43,633 bases of DNA from an uncultured Porphyromonadaceae bacterium (GTDB lineage: Bacteria; Bacteroidota; Bacteroidia; Bacteroidales; Muribaculaceae), in contig CAMWXH010000012.1 of assembly GCA_947178165.1 (NCBI GenBank), positions 1-43,633 of the forward strand, given 5' to 3'. Shown piece by piece: positions 17,095-26,542 of the stretch. Every line of letters starts with the position of its first letter. Position 1 is the stretch's first letter. The position numbers and the translations under genes were made by a program. Below the pieces are notes generated by a model. That model saw only the letters and a list, made by a program, of their open reading frames with translations, made no database searches and was not told the DNA's origin.

Positions 17095-20000
17095 TTAATT
17101 TGGTCTTTCAGACGTTGTTTTACCATCTGTTCCGTAATATATTCGACGATCATTTGAACCACCGAAATCATATTCATCACTTTGGTTTCCTGGCTTCTTT
17201 GTCCCGTCATTCCAATTGGCAAGTGTACTTCTGAACAAGACTTTCTTATAATTATTCTTATCTATGTCACAATACAACCACCCAGTTACAGAACCATTTT
17301 TCTTAAGCTGAGTCATGTTCTTGGATTCACCAGTGTTATCATTCTTTACACACCATAGATAAGTAGGACTCCATCCCAAGTCCTTAACATAAATTCGACG
17401 ATAACCGGCAGTTAAAGTTGGTTCATCTTTATATTCCTTAGCCGAGTTATTATATGTCTTGTTATTCGTCAAGGCAAGATCATCTGTCTTAGCTTTGTCA
17501 TCACTCCACGAACCATTTGTAAATATGACAGCGTTGTAGTCATTTGTATTCTCAAAGGTATATGACCATTTAGTATCATTTACCTTGGTCATTGCTTTAT
17601 GCCCAGAATTTGTAGAGCCAACATACAAATATACGTGCGGAGTAGTCCAACCCTCAGGATTAGTGTAATAGATTGTATAACTCTCTGCACCGCCACCGCC
17701 GGATGGGCCGCCGGATTTGGGAGCGGATGCTTTGCTTGTGAACGTTACACTGAGAACACCGTCGCTGTCGGCAGAATAGAGGCTGCTCTTGAAGCTATGA
17801 GACTTTTCTGCTTCATTATCATACCAGTTAATGGTCTCAGGAATCTCTTCAATCTCTGTTTCCCAGTAACAATAAGTGTCTGAATATCTCTTATATTTAC
17901 CTGACGGCGATCCTATAGTCTGGTCATTGGGATAAGAAGAGTAATCTCCATCCACTTTGTAAACATCACCTGCTGTCCAAACATCCAGTCCTTTCCAACT
18001 TGAGCTGTAAGGCCAATAGATGCGATATTTTATCTTGGCTGCATCCGGACTACTCGGTTTGGCTTTGAACATCTCATAGATTGTGGTCACATATTCAGTG
18101 TCGCTCACTTTCTTGAAGGCATCTTTTCCTCCGGCCGTTTCACCCGACACATTGTTACCATTATTCCATGTGTAGGTGTAGTTAAAGCCCCAGCCTTTCT
18201 CCTTGGTCACGTATGTAATCACATAATAGGTCTTGCCGTCGTAAGTCTCCGTGGCAGTAAGGTTTTCGCCACCCCAGTTCTTGTTCACGAGGGTCTTATA
18301 TGAAGAGCTACCTGCCTTTTCCTGAACCTTCAGACGGAAGCCGGAAGGATCATTAGTGGTGTTCGGCGGAGTCTTCAACACATAGAATTTATATGTGATG
18401 TCGGGACGATTATCGAACGTCACCGGTTTTCCTATCTGAGATATGTAATTATCAGATGTAATTTCTGTAACATTCCCCTCTACAGTGGTAGAGAAGGTCT
18501 GCTCACTCTTATCATTCAAATCATCGATGCCGAACTTGAATATTTCAGCCAATGGCCAGCCGTTATATCGGGCTGCACCCGATTCGTTTCCATCCACACG
18601 ACGCGAGAACGTATAGATCTTACCCGAGTCGGTCACATAATTGAATACAAAGCGCAAATCCTCTTTGTTGGAGTTCGTGACATAATTGAACACATATTCC
18701 GTAGCATCACGGTTATACTCAGGATTATACCAGCTTTTGTTACTGCGCATAGTCTTGGGGTCGCCGATAGCCACGCCGGGCCATGCCATAAGGCCTGCCT
18801 TGATACCATCTTTCTTTCTTGCTCTGGTCATATCCACTGAACCGTCTGCATTTTTGCCATATTCCTCGCCTGCGTCATAGATATAGACGTGAGTTGCACC
18901 CGTCACCTTAAAGGCGATTGTTGACTGGCTCACCTCCTCATCGGCATCATCAATGGCACGGACCTGCATGGCATACTTATCCACATTGCCATGCATATAG
19001 CTATTCGATTCTCCCGAAAGCATCAATGCACGTAGCCAATGGCCAATCTGCGCTTTTTCAAGACCCGGAGCCTCGCTCTTGGTCCAGTAATATCCTGCAC
19101 GGGAGTCCCCCACCATCTTGTGTAACTCATTATGATAATACATCACCTTGGGGAGATAGATCATATTGCCGTTCAGATCCTCCACCTTGGAAGCGTAATA
19201 TGTCTTGCCATCCTTAATCTGCATACCATTATCAAAACCGTAGGAGTTGCGTATAATATCCCACTCTGTTGTGTTTGGAATACGGAACCCGGGAGGACAT
19301 ATCACCTTATGTATGTTGGCATTCACATCACCATAGTTCTCACCCTTTGCAGGAAGGAAGTAACCACCGGTTGCCCCGCTATTGAACTCTCCACCGTCGG
19401 AAATGTAATTGGTCGTCACATCTCCCGATTGCGAGAGGATAGACATGCCGGTAGCCGTTGCGCATATGTTACGGTCGAGCCAATAGCGGTTACCGAAGGA
19501 GCGCACTTCATAATAATACCATCCGGCCTGAGCATCACCTTTCTTCTCGTATGTGAGGGGGGTAGTATCGTCTGAATCTGAAGTTGAAGCTTTAACCCGA
19601 TGGAAAAAGCCGGTATGATAGATATCAATGGGAGGCAACTCAATTCCATTTACCATAATGATCAAATCGCCCACAAAGTAACGGAGTCCGAATGAATCGG
19701 ATCTCGCTTTAAGCGTTATCACATTTCCGGCCACAGTCAGGTCGTCGGGGGAGAAAGTCAGGCCTTCGGTCTTGACAGTTACCTCGTCATCGCTATTATA
19801 GACCTCACTGGTAAGGGTGAGTTTATACTCATATTCCCATTTATCTCCATCTTTGCTACCTCCATAATAATATGGGATATGAAGACCCTGATTACGGATT
19901 CTCCCTTCATTAGCTGCAGAGGAGACACCATAAGTGGTTGTGCTCTTGAGGAAGTTCCAATAGTTGGTGTAACATAGATCATTGGTCTTGGTCACGCTTG

Positions 20001-21570
20001 CATTGTTCTCGGTATCGGAACCACGATAAGATATTTTCAGAGAAGCCGAACATATCTTTGTCGGGTCGAAGTCGCCCGACCATTTTACGTTAACTTCACG
20101 AGTAAGTCCACGCCAAGTGACACGAATCTTACCCTCCATCGTACCCATATCATATTTGGAAGCATTTGAAACAACCAGATGATAACCTACTCCGGAGTTT
20201 GATGTTGATTCAGTGTATTCACTATCGTTCGATTCATTGGCAGATAGTTTGGAAAGGCTTTCAAGTTTAAGCCATTCAGCACCTTCAATCACCTCAATAG
20301 AGAAATCATTGTTAGAATAGGCTTGCTTATTTGTAAAGTCTGCCACTGAAGCGGGATATTCCGAAGAGGAGATTTTGGAGAATAAGGATAAGGAGATATA
20401 ATTCTTTGTGGCATTGAGGTTAGCCTCATATTCCACACCAAGTTCACGCACACCATCCGAGGCAATAGATAGCACTGCCGGCACGTGGTCGTGGATATCG
20501 GTCTCTATTATATCCTGCTGAGGGTTCTGCGCCGCAAGTTCGCGAGAGGCATACCCCTTCCCCTTTACTTTCTTGATTGTCACATCATACTGATGGTTGG
20601 CTGTGAGGAAAAGGTATTCCCATTTATTCTCATCATTCTTTTTGCGAAGGTCAACACGGTAGTAGCATGTCTCGCCGGCATATTCGCCACCTATGATAAC
20701 AAAAGCGCGGTTATCATAGGAAGGATCATTCAGATTTTTGGCATCCGTGTAATTGGGTTTTGGCTGCGCGTAGGCATACACGAAATTCGGATTTTCGGAA
20801 TCACTTGAAGGGGTCTGCTCCTCAGAATTCACTGTTCCGCTGCTGTTTTTGGCAAAACCGGTATTATCAGCTGCGCCAGACACACCCGAAGCTGTGTAAG
20901 CATTAGGAGCCGCACTCCATACGTTATAGCTTGTCAGCACAAAATTCTGCACCGTTTCCTCATCAGTTGCGACAGCAAGGCGAGCCAAGTCGCGACGCAT
21001 AGCAACATTTATCCCCTTATTCAAATCCGCTTTACTGGCCATCGCCACGGAAGCCACATCGCCGGGTGTGCCCAATTCAAAGCTACCGGTCATGACTATG
21101 TTTCGGGCCTGTTTCACCAGATCGGTGGCCGCAACGCCATCCTTATCCTTATAAAGGGCATCTACTGTTGCAGGAGCAGTGGTATAGGTTCGGTTGGCAA
21201 CCACAAAGAGATATACAGAACCATTTTTTAACTGATTCTTTACATCATCATTATATTTTACCTTAAGGGAATTTGAAGCATTACCCTCGCTCTCATCACC
21301 GCCATATCCGAATTTGGCAGTCTGGAGAAGAGTTGCATTGGCATAATTGCTTTCTCCTTTATATATCAAAACCGTTGCAGTCGATATATCATCGCTAAGG
21401 CTATATGCGGCACGGGTTGAAACGTGCTGCGGCTCAGCCACTGCGAGATTGATTTCGGCATAATCACGGTCGGGAACTTGATCCGGACTCATGAACCAGT
21501 CATCTTCGGCACATCCGGAGAAAAGGAGCGCCATCAGACAGCTGCAATATATGGTTAGTTTCTTTATCAT
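17095..21570 (-). CDS. Giant fimbrillin-like lipoprotein with FISUMP-like and CBM26-like modules, putative pilus tip adhesin
   Basis: 1491 aa. A type II signal peptide ends at lipobox FSG-C20, followed by AEDD, an acidic surface-export-like signal. Residues 37-350 resemble a fimbrillin N-domain ('TATVLIYKG', 'SVYLFVVANRTYT'), with putative processing site STR53-A. Beta-sandwich modules follow. About residues 686-875 resemble the FISUMP domain ('RYWLDRNICATATG', 'ICPPGFRIPNTTEWDII', 'YYWTKSEAP'). A CBM26-like segment spans about 885-1010 ('GATHVYIYDAG', 'AGLMAWPGVAIG'). After a GGPSGGGG linker, the C-terminal 195 residues hold two more small modules, the first with a good CBM26 look ('YTIYYTNPEGWTTPHVYLY', 'YNAVIFTNG'). 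Starch or glycan binding is inferred from these resemblances. It is the last gene of the pilus operon, 58 bp after its 1186-aa partner. Confidence 0.8.
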   Translation of the reverse strand: MIKKLTIYCSCLMALLFSGCAEDDWFMSPDQVPDRDYAEINLAVAEPQHVSTRAAYSLSDDISTATVLIYKGESNYANATLLQTAKFGYGGDESEGNASNSLKVKYNDDVKNQLKNGSVYLFVVANRTYTTAPATVDALYKDKDGVAATDLVKQARNIVMTGSFELGTPGDVASVAMASKADLNKGINVAMRRDLARLAVATDEETVQNFVLTSYNVWSAAPNAYTASGVSGAADNTGFAKNSSGTVNSEEQTPSSDSENPNFVYAYAQPKPNYTDAKNLNDPSYDNRAFVIIGGEYAGETCYYRVDLRKKNDENKWEYLFLTANHQYDVTIKKVKGKGYASRELAAQNPQQDIIETDIHDHVPAVLSIASDGVRELGVEYEANLNATKNYISLSLFSKISSSEYPASVADFTNKQAYSNNDFSIEVIEGAEWLKLESLSKLSANESNDSEYTESTSNSGVGYHLVVSNASKYDMGTMEGKIRVTWRGLTREVNVKWSGDFDPTKICSASLKISYRGSDTENNASVTKTNDLCYTNYWNFLKSTTTYGVSSAANEGRIRNQGLHIPYYYGGSKDGDKWEYEYKLTLTSEVYNSDDEVTVKTEGLTFSPDDLTVAGNVITLKARSDSFGLRYFVGDLIIMVNGIELPPIDIYHTGFFHRVKASTSDSDDTTPLTYEKKGDAQAGWYYYEVRSFGNRYWLDRNICATATGMSILSQSGDVTTNYISDGGEFNSGATGGYFLPAKGENYGDVNANIHKVICPPGFRIPNTTEWDIIRNSYGFDNGMQIKDGKTYYASKVEDLNGNMIYLPKVMYYHNELHKMVGDSRAGYYWTKSEAPGLEKAQIGHWLRALMLSGESNSYMHGNVDKYAMQVRAIDDADEEVSQSTIAFKVTGATHVYIYDAGEEYGKNADGSVDMTRARKKDGIKAGLMAWPGVAIGDPKTMRSNKSWYNPEYNRDATEYVFNYVTNSNKEDLRFVFNYVTDSGKIYTFSRRVDGNESGAARYNGWPLAEIFKFGIDDLNDKSEQTFSTTVEGNVTEITSDNYISQIGKPVTFDNRPDITYKFYVLKTPPNTTNDPSGFRLKVQEKAGSSSYKTLVNKNWGGENLTATETYDGKTYYVITYVTKEKGWGFNYTYTWNNGNNVSGETAGGKDAFKKVSDTEYVTTIYEMFKAKPSSPDAAKIKYRIYWPYSSSWKGLDVWTAGDVYKVDGDYSSYPNDQTIGSPSGKYKRYSDTYCYWETEIEEIPETINWYDNEAEKSHSFKSSLYSADSDGVLSVTFTSKASAPKSGGPSGGGGAESYTIYYTNPEGWTTPHVYLYVGSTNSGHKAMTKVNDTKWSYTFENTNDYNAVIFTNGSWSDDKAKTDDLALTNNKTYNNSAKEYKDEPTLTAGYRRIYVKDLGWSPTYLWCVKNDNTGESKNMTQLKKNGSVTGWLYCDIDKNNYKKVLFRSTLANWNDGTKKPGNQSDEYDFGGSNDRRIYYGTDGKTTSERPN

Positions 21571-21590
21571 GGATTTTCTTATTTTTAGGA

Positions 21591-21614
21591 GGCTGTCGCA
21601 TCAAAGCGACAGCC
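21591..21614 (-). terminator. Intercistronic hairpin between the two giant genes
   Basis: GGCTGTCGC (21591-21599) and GCGACAGCC (21606-21614) form a perfect 9-bp stem with a 6-nt loop. On the plus strand it is followed by TTTTT. On the minus strand, the direction of the genes, only CCTAAAAAT follows, so it may attenuate transcription or stabilise the upstream message rather than terminate fully. Confidence 0.5.
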
Positions 21615-21628
21615 TTTTTAATCATCTT

Positions 21629-24600
21629 TTATTTCCTATTTATATTGTTTTTTCGTTCCCTTCTTCTTGCCGAAGGACTCGCTTTGCTTATCCTTATCTG
21701 CTTAGTGGCGCTGTTCCATTCAACAGTATAACTCTCCCCTTCCGAAGCACCATTGACTTTCATATTACCGCTTTCATTACCTATTTTAGTCCAGGTATTT
21801 AGATTAATGGATGAACCATTTGAATACCATGTTTTATTACCATTTTTTTCCTCAATGACCTTAAAGTCATTAGTGCCTATAGAAACATTGTATTGTGTAG
21901 TTACACTTTCAAATGATTTCACTCCTCCACTTTGTGGCCAACCGTTAAATCCACCAGTCACTATCACATTAGCATTCTGCATATTAGAGTTTATACTTTC
22001 AATATTCCAACTATCATTAAGCTGATAATATAGCACTTTTGATGTGGATTTCTGAATGTCTGACTGCAACGAAGAATATTCCGACGATCGACAATTTTCG
22101 CTATTGCTATAACTACAGAATCGTAGTTTGGTATTATCGTCAGGAACCTCATATTTCCACCATCGGTCGGAACCAATAGTTTCCAAGTTCATCTTGATGT
22201 TATTATTGCCACTCATGCCATCTGTTCCACCGCTATAACTAATATAGACATCGCCATTATTAAATTCCGGCACTTTACCATTATGTGCTTTATAATAAAC
22301 TGTTACATAATTTACAACTTTTATTTCCGGTTTACCGGCAGTTGCATTACCATTGGCATCAGTATATGCGGTATATCGGTCTTCAACCATAGAGAAGTCT
22401 TTAAGTTTAAGGGTCAACTTTTTGTCACTTCCACCGACAAGACTAATGTTAAGTTCCTCATCTAAGTCTCCAGGATGATCGAAGTCATAGTAATAATAAT
22501 CTCCGACTTCTGTTAATGCATCTTTTCCTACTCCGACAAAATGACTTTTACCGTTAAACCATAAGTATAGCTGAGTAGTTCCGCTCTTCGGCACATAGAT
22601 CCTGTATGGCATTGGATCTTCAACCACGATCGGATCATCTTCTTCCCCATTCCCTGCGTATGGGTTCTCATCGTAGAAATGGTTGGTGGTATAATCATCC
22701 CCACCATTTTCTTTAAGCACAAACCAACCCTCTTTATCTTCATAGTCGAAGAGAGGCACACCTACGGCTTCTCCTTTTGGAAAACGATAATCACTTCCAG
22801 TATGACCATTAGCCCACATCAAGAGAGTCTTTCCAGGTTCGGCCACACCTGAAAGCTCGTATTTCCACCAAGTTTTTCCATCAATTGTCTCCTTTTGCAT
22901 TATGATACCGGGCCAAAGCTGCACTTTGTTCGGACTTTCTCCGGGCGTAGGATTCCAGGTTGGGGAACAATGCTCATCAGTGCAAATGGATTGTCCTGCT
23001 GCTGTTAAATTCTTATAATGAGCATTATTGAACCCAAACCATTCATATCGGTCAGTATTCAGTTTACTACCACTAACATTACCGGTATTAGGCAAATAAT
23101 TAACGCCACTGAATTGGAAGAAACCACCGTAATCCTTACCATAGTTTCCAGCTGCTGTTGGATCATTCACATTAGCACCTCCATATCCTTTCCAACCTTT
23201 GAATGCAAAACCGGTTGAGAAACAATATTTCAATGCCGCATACCAATTATCACCATTCTTATCACCCACTGTTTTACCTGCATACTTGGCGTTATCGCCT
23301 TTCAAATCTACAGGAAGCTCAAGACACTGGTATGCGTATATATGAGGCTTTGTCCAACTGTCTGTATTCGCTTCCGAATGGAAGTGGATGATGTAGTTGG
23401 AAGTATAAGGTATCACCGTATAACGCACAGTCTTCTTGTGGCCGTTATTCTGCTTCAATTTATTGAAGAGGGTGATATCGTCGGCAGATGCATCAGCCGG
23501 CATCTTCACTTCGTATGTTACCTCAAGATATTTTCGGTCGGCATAGAACGGGATACCCTCGTCGAGCTGATAAACGTTCACACCGTCAACACCGCTTGAA
23601 GTTGCATCCGTAGCGACAGTGGGGACAAATGTATTGGCGATTTCTGCACCTGAATAACTTGTCAGTACATCACCTGAAGCATCTTTCCAGCGAGCAGAAC
23701 CCCAAGTGGATTCCACGTAACCGATATTTGATGCATATTCCACATTATAAAGATATTTGCTATAACCGCCGGCGATAAGCTCGCGGAGATCTACCACGAT
23801 TGTCTGCGGATTGACAGTGAAGCTGGGCTCTGCTTCAATCTCGTCTATATCCACACGTTTCTTGAGATTATTGGCAACCACATGGAAATAGCGGAGCGCC
23901 TTTGATTTGGTTTCATCTTTCCATACCGACAATGGGATTGCGTCGTTAATTTGCACCGTAAACTTACCTTCTTTAAAGCTCTTGGTGAAGATGAAAGCGG
24001 GATATTCGTTATTGTTGCTGTCAACATATTTTGGAGCCTCGAGAGAGAAATTCTCGGCTGTAACGTCAGTGTCAAAAGTCAAGGAATATTTCACGCCCGA
24101 CTTCATGGATGCAATCTTCGAGGCGGAAATGCGGAGATAGAACGGACCGCCCACCTCTGCATCAAGAGCATTGTTGATCCAACTATATACATTCAAAGTG
24201 ATGTTCCCTTTCGAATTGAGCAGATATTCATAATGGCAGCCACGATCGAGCGTGCGGACATTATTTCCATCCTTTTCACCAAGAGGGATATCAACTGTCA
24301 GCTCCGTGTCATTCTCATCTTTGAATTTAATATTAAGTTTCGATTCCTCTCTCTTTGAGAAAGTATTTTCGGGAACATAGAAAGTGTAGGTATGGTCCGT
24401 TCCCTTCAGATTGTTGCCCTTAAGCTGCAATCCAGCCGTGCCACTGGTTGCCAGTTCGGAAGAAGTGGCAAGGATCGGGAAAGTCTTGGCATAGTTGAAA
24501 AGATTGGCCTCGGTGAGAGCGCAGTAGTCACCGGCGGGTTTCTCCACATTCACCGTTACCTTTGCCACACAGAACACAAGGTCGGCATATAAGGTCTTGC

Positions 24601-25189
24601 TTCCATCGAAAAGCTGCGCCTGGTTTGAATTGAAATATTTTTTTTCAGAATTATCGCCATAATAATAAATATTCCCGTTGTCGCAACTCATAGGGAGACC
24701 ATTAGCCGCTCCTGCGGTGGTGTTCGGATAGGCAAACATATCGGTGGTATAATCCAATATCTTACCGGCCAGATTCCCCTTAGAGGGATATGATGACTTC
24801 AAAGCACTCTCTTCATCGCTGTCGAAAATATTGGCTACCACATAGAAGAAATAATTCTTATCCTTCTTAAGATTAGATATAGTATATTTTGTGTAACCAT
24901 TAGCTCCTGCAACGCCATTCTTTAGTTCAAACACCTGCACCGGCTCAGCATTAGCTGTTGCGCCATCGTATGCAAATAGATAGACGGTTGATATTTTTTT
25001 CTCCGCCTCTGTCGGAGCCGACTCCGACATTGCGCGCGTCGTCATATCGCTTGGCAGATATATGTGGAGGCCAGGTTCATTATCCTGACCGCCATTATCC
25101 GGCCGTATATCGAAAATATCGTCCGAGCATCCCTGGAAGCAAAGCAGAAGGGATGCAAGGAGCGATAATATGGAAAATCTTTTCAACAT
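21629..25189 (-). CDS. Giant fimbrillin-like lipoprotein with CBM26-like and SusE/F-like modules, putative pilus tip subunit
   Basis: 1186 aa. Lipobox FQG-C21 is followed by SDD. The N-terminal part (40-345) resembles fimbrillins ('STVYLFAYDG', 'NYFFYVVANIF', 'GCHYEYLLNSKGNITLNVY'), with putative processing site TTR52-A. Beta-domains fill 350-595. A CBM26-like unit at about 598-840 ('TKPHIYAYQ', 'NKVQLWPGIIMQ', 'TWWKYELSG') has a long insertion. Similar units lie at 861-960 ('YRIYVPKSGTTQLYLWFNG') and 960-1065 ('VTVYYKAHNG', 'RWWKYEVPDD'). Residues 1073-1168 resemble a SusE/SusF or CBM48-like domain ('NVIVTGGFNGWPQSGG' ... 'YTVEWNSATKQIRIS'). The protein ends in an odd basic tail, 'SPSARRRERKNNINRK', outside any domain, perhaps from a late frameshift. 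Glycan binding is inferred, not shown. It is third in a tight run: 44 bp after the fimbrillin, 58 bp before the 1491-aa gene. Confidence 0.8.
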   Translation of the reverse strand: MLKRFSILSLLASLLLCFQGCSDDIFDIRPDNGGQDNEPGLHIYLPSDMTTRAMSESAPTEAEKKISTVYLFAYDGATANAEPVQVFELKNGVAGANGYTKYTISNLKKDKNYFFYVVANIFDSDEESALKSSYPSKGNLAGKILDYTTDMFAYPNTTAGAANGLPMSCDNGNIYYYGDNSEKKYFNSNQAQLFDGSKTLYADLVFCVAKVTVNVEKPAGDYCALTEANLFNYAKTFPILATSSELATSGTAGLQLKGNNLKGTDHTYTFYVPENTFSKREESKLNIKFKDENDTELTVDIPLGEKDGNNVRTLDRGCHYEYLLNSKGNITLNVYSWINNALDAEVGGPFYLRISASKIASMKSGVKYSLTFDTDVTAENFSLEAPKYVDSNNNEYPAFIFTKSFKEGKFTVQINDAIPLSVWKDETKSKALRYFHVVANNLKKRVDIDEIEAEPSFTVNPQTIVVDLRELIAGGYSKYLYNVEYASNIGYVESTWGSARWKDASGDVLTSYSGAEIANTFVPTVATDATSSGVDGVNVYQLDEGIPFYADRKYLEVTYEVKMPADASADDITLFNKLKQNNGHKKTVRYTVIPYTSNYIIHFHSEANTDSWTKPHIYAYQCLELPVDLKGDNAKYAGKTVGDKNGDNWYAALKYCFSTGFAFKGWKGYGGANVNDPTAAGNYGKDYGGFFQFSGVNYLPNTGNVSGSKLNTDRYEWFGFNNAHYKNLTAAGQSICTDEHCSPTWNPTPGESPNKVQLWPGIIMQKETIDGKTWWKYELSGVAEPGKTLLMWANGHTGSDYRFPKGEAVGVPLFDYEDKEGWFVLKENGGDDYTTNHFYDENPYAGNGEEDDPIVVEDPMPYRIYVPKSGTTQLYLWFNGKSHFVGVGKDALTEVGDYYYYDFDHPGDLDEELNISLVGGSDKKLTLKLKDFSMVEDRYTAYTDANGNATAGKPEIKVVNYVTVYYKAHNGKVPEFNNGDVYISYSGGTDGMSGNNNIKMNLETIGSDRWWKYEVPDDNTKLRFCSYSNSENCRSSEYSSLQSDIQKSTSKVLYYQLNDSWNIESINSNMQNANVIVTGGFNGWPQSGGVKSFESVTTQYNVSIGTNDFKVIEEKNGNKTWYSNGSSINLNTWTKIGNESGNMKVNGASEGESYTVEWNSATKQIRISKASPSARRRERKNNINRK

Positions 25190-25233
25190 ATCTTGTTTTT
25201 CATTAGTCGTTGGTTAATTCAGTCCTTTCTCTT

Positions 25234-26520
25234 TTATTTGCTTGCGGAAGGAATCGGCGTGTCATATTCAATTACTTCCACCTCTTTACTGCCCCAATCC
25301 TTTACGCCTACGTTAATGATTAGTTCTCCGGTTGAGGCTTCCACTCCGTTGATCACGAATTCGTAGATGTGGTTGCGGATGATGTCCCAGGCATCTTCTC
25401 CTTCTACTGGCTTGCCGTCGCTGCCGTATCTGCGGAATAAGATGGTGTTATCCCTCTCTTCCCCGTCTATTTCATAGACTACCTTAAGTTCTATCTCCTT
25501 ATCGTGATCATGAACCTGCTCGGTCTCAGCATCGTCGCTGTCTATGTTATAGGTGTCAGGAACGTAAAAACGGATCATATCGGAATTGTTTGCATCCTCC
25601 GGAATCTTATCTGTGGCATTTACAGCAGGACAGCCGGAAGTATATGTTTGCTGCGTAAATACATTGCTCCAGTATTTTTTACTTAGCTCACCGATGTTAG
25701 AGCTTTTCTTCCATAGCTTTGGCACAAAATAGCCTTTTTCACTATGGCGCGAAAGCTGGATGCTCTTCAGCTTCATTCCACGGTCGGCAAGGTCTTTATT
25801 GTTTTTGTTCCATTTCACCCTTACCTTTGCCATTGCGCGGAGCATATTGACAGTGAGGTCTCCGTTGCCTGAACCATTCTGTATGGTATATGTCTCGCCT
25901 ATATCTTTTTTACTTATGTCCTTAAAAGAGGCATCGCCTACACCATACATCGGTATGGAATTGAATGCATCATTGCCGTATGGAATGCCGTGGCAGGTGA
26001 AATAGGCAGTTCCGAGCTTGGAGAGATGGTTACTGGCATCCCCGAATTTATTCAAATCATTATCGTTGATGTTGGCAAAAATTACAAGGCGGTATGTTCC
26101 AGTTTCCAGATCTTTTACAGTCTTGTTACCTAATGTCTTCATCTTCCCTGAGATCACATACTTCTCCTGCAAAACGTTTCCCGCTGCATCTTTCTGATGG
26201 ATGATGTTGTTGTCATAAACAGTCATCTCAGCTATCCTCTGATCCAGTTCATTTGAAGCATTTACACTATATATGAACGCCTTCAAATTCTCTATTTTGT
26301 TGTCGAATTCAGTGCCTTTCTTCGATTCATCATCTGTTTCGTCGATATCGGGTTGGATAGGGTCAATGGATCTCGTGCCCGACATATTCGACGACAGGGA
26401 TAGGACGAAGCTCATGGGAACCTCACCCTCCTTGTCCATAGGATTCACCGGTTCTTCACTCTTACAAGCGGAGAGGAGCGCGGCAAGCCCTAAGGCTATG
26501 TATATTTTCTTGAGTTTCAT
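25234..26520 (-). CDS. Fimbrillin-family lipoprotein (accessory pilus subunit)
   Basis: The 428-aa lipoprotein has signal peptide and lipobox 'ALLSAC' (Cys19) followed by KSEEP. It has the two-domain fimbrillin look: 'NKIENLKAFIYSVNASNELD' and 'TGTYRLVIFANIND' in the N-domain, and 'DIIRNHIYEFVINGV' plus 'ELIINVGVKDWG' near the C-terminus, the strand-ending pattern of Mfa/FimA pilins. Putative processing site: GTR50-S. It is probably an accessory or connector subunit, like FimC-E or Mfa3-4 of Porphyromonas; which one cannot be told from sequence. It starts 22 bp after the Mfa2-type gene and precedes the two giant subunits, so it belongs to the same transcript. Confidence 0.85.
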   Translation of the reverse strand: MKLKKIYIALGLAALLSACKSEEPVNPMDKEGEVPMSFVLSLSSNMSGTRSIDPIQPDIDETDDESKKGTEFDNKIENLKAFIYSVNASNELDQRIAEMTVYDNNIIHQKDAAGNVLQEKYVISGKMKTLGNKTVKDLETGTYRLVIFANINDNDLNKFGDASNHLSKLGTAYFTCHGIPYGNDAFNSIPMYGVGDASFKDISKKDIGETYTIQNGSGNGDLTVNMLRAMAKVRVKWNKNNKDLADRGMKLKSIQLSRHSEKGYFVPKLWKKSSNIGELSKKYWSNVFTQQTYTSGCPAVNATDKIPEDANNSDMIRFYVPDTYNIDSDDAETEQVHDHDKEIELKVVYEIDGEERDNTILFRRYGSDGKPVEGEDAWDIIRNHIYEFVINGVEASTGELIINVGVKDWGSKEVEVIEYDTPIPSASK

Positions 26521-26542
26521 AGTTATATGCGCTTAGGGGCTA

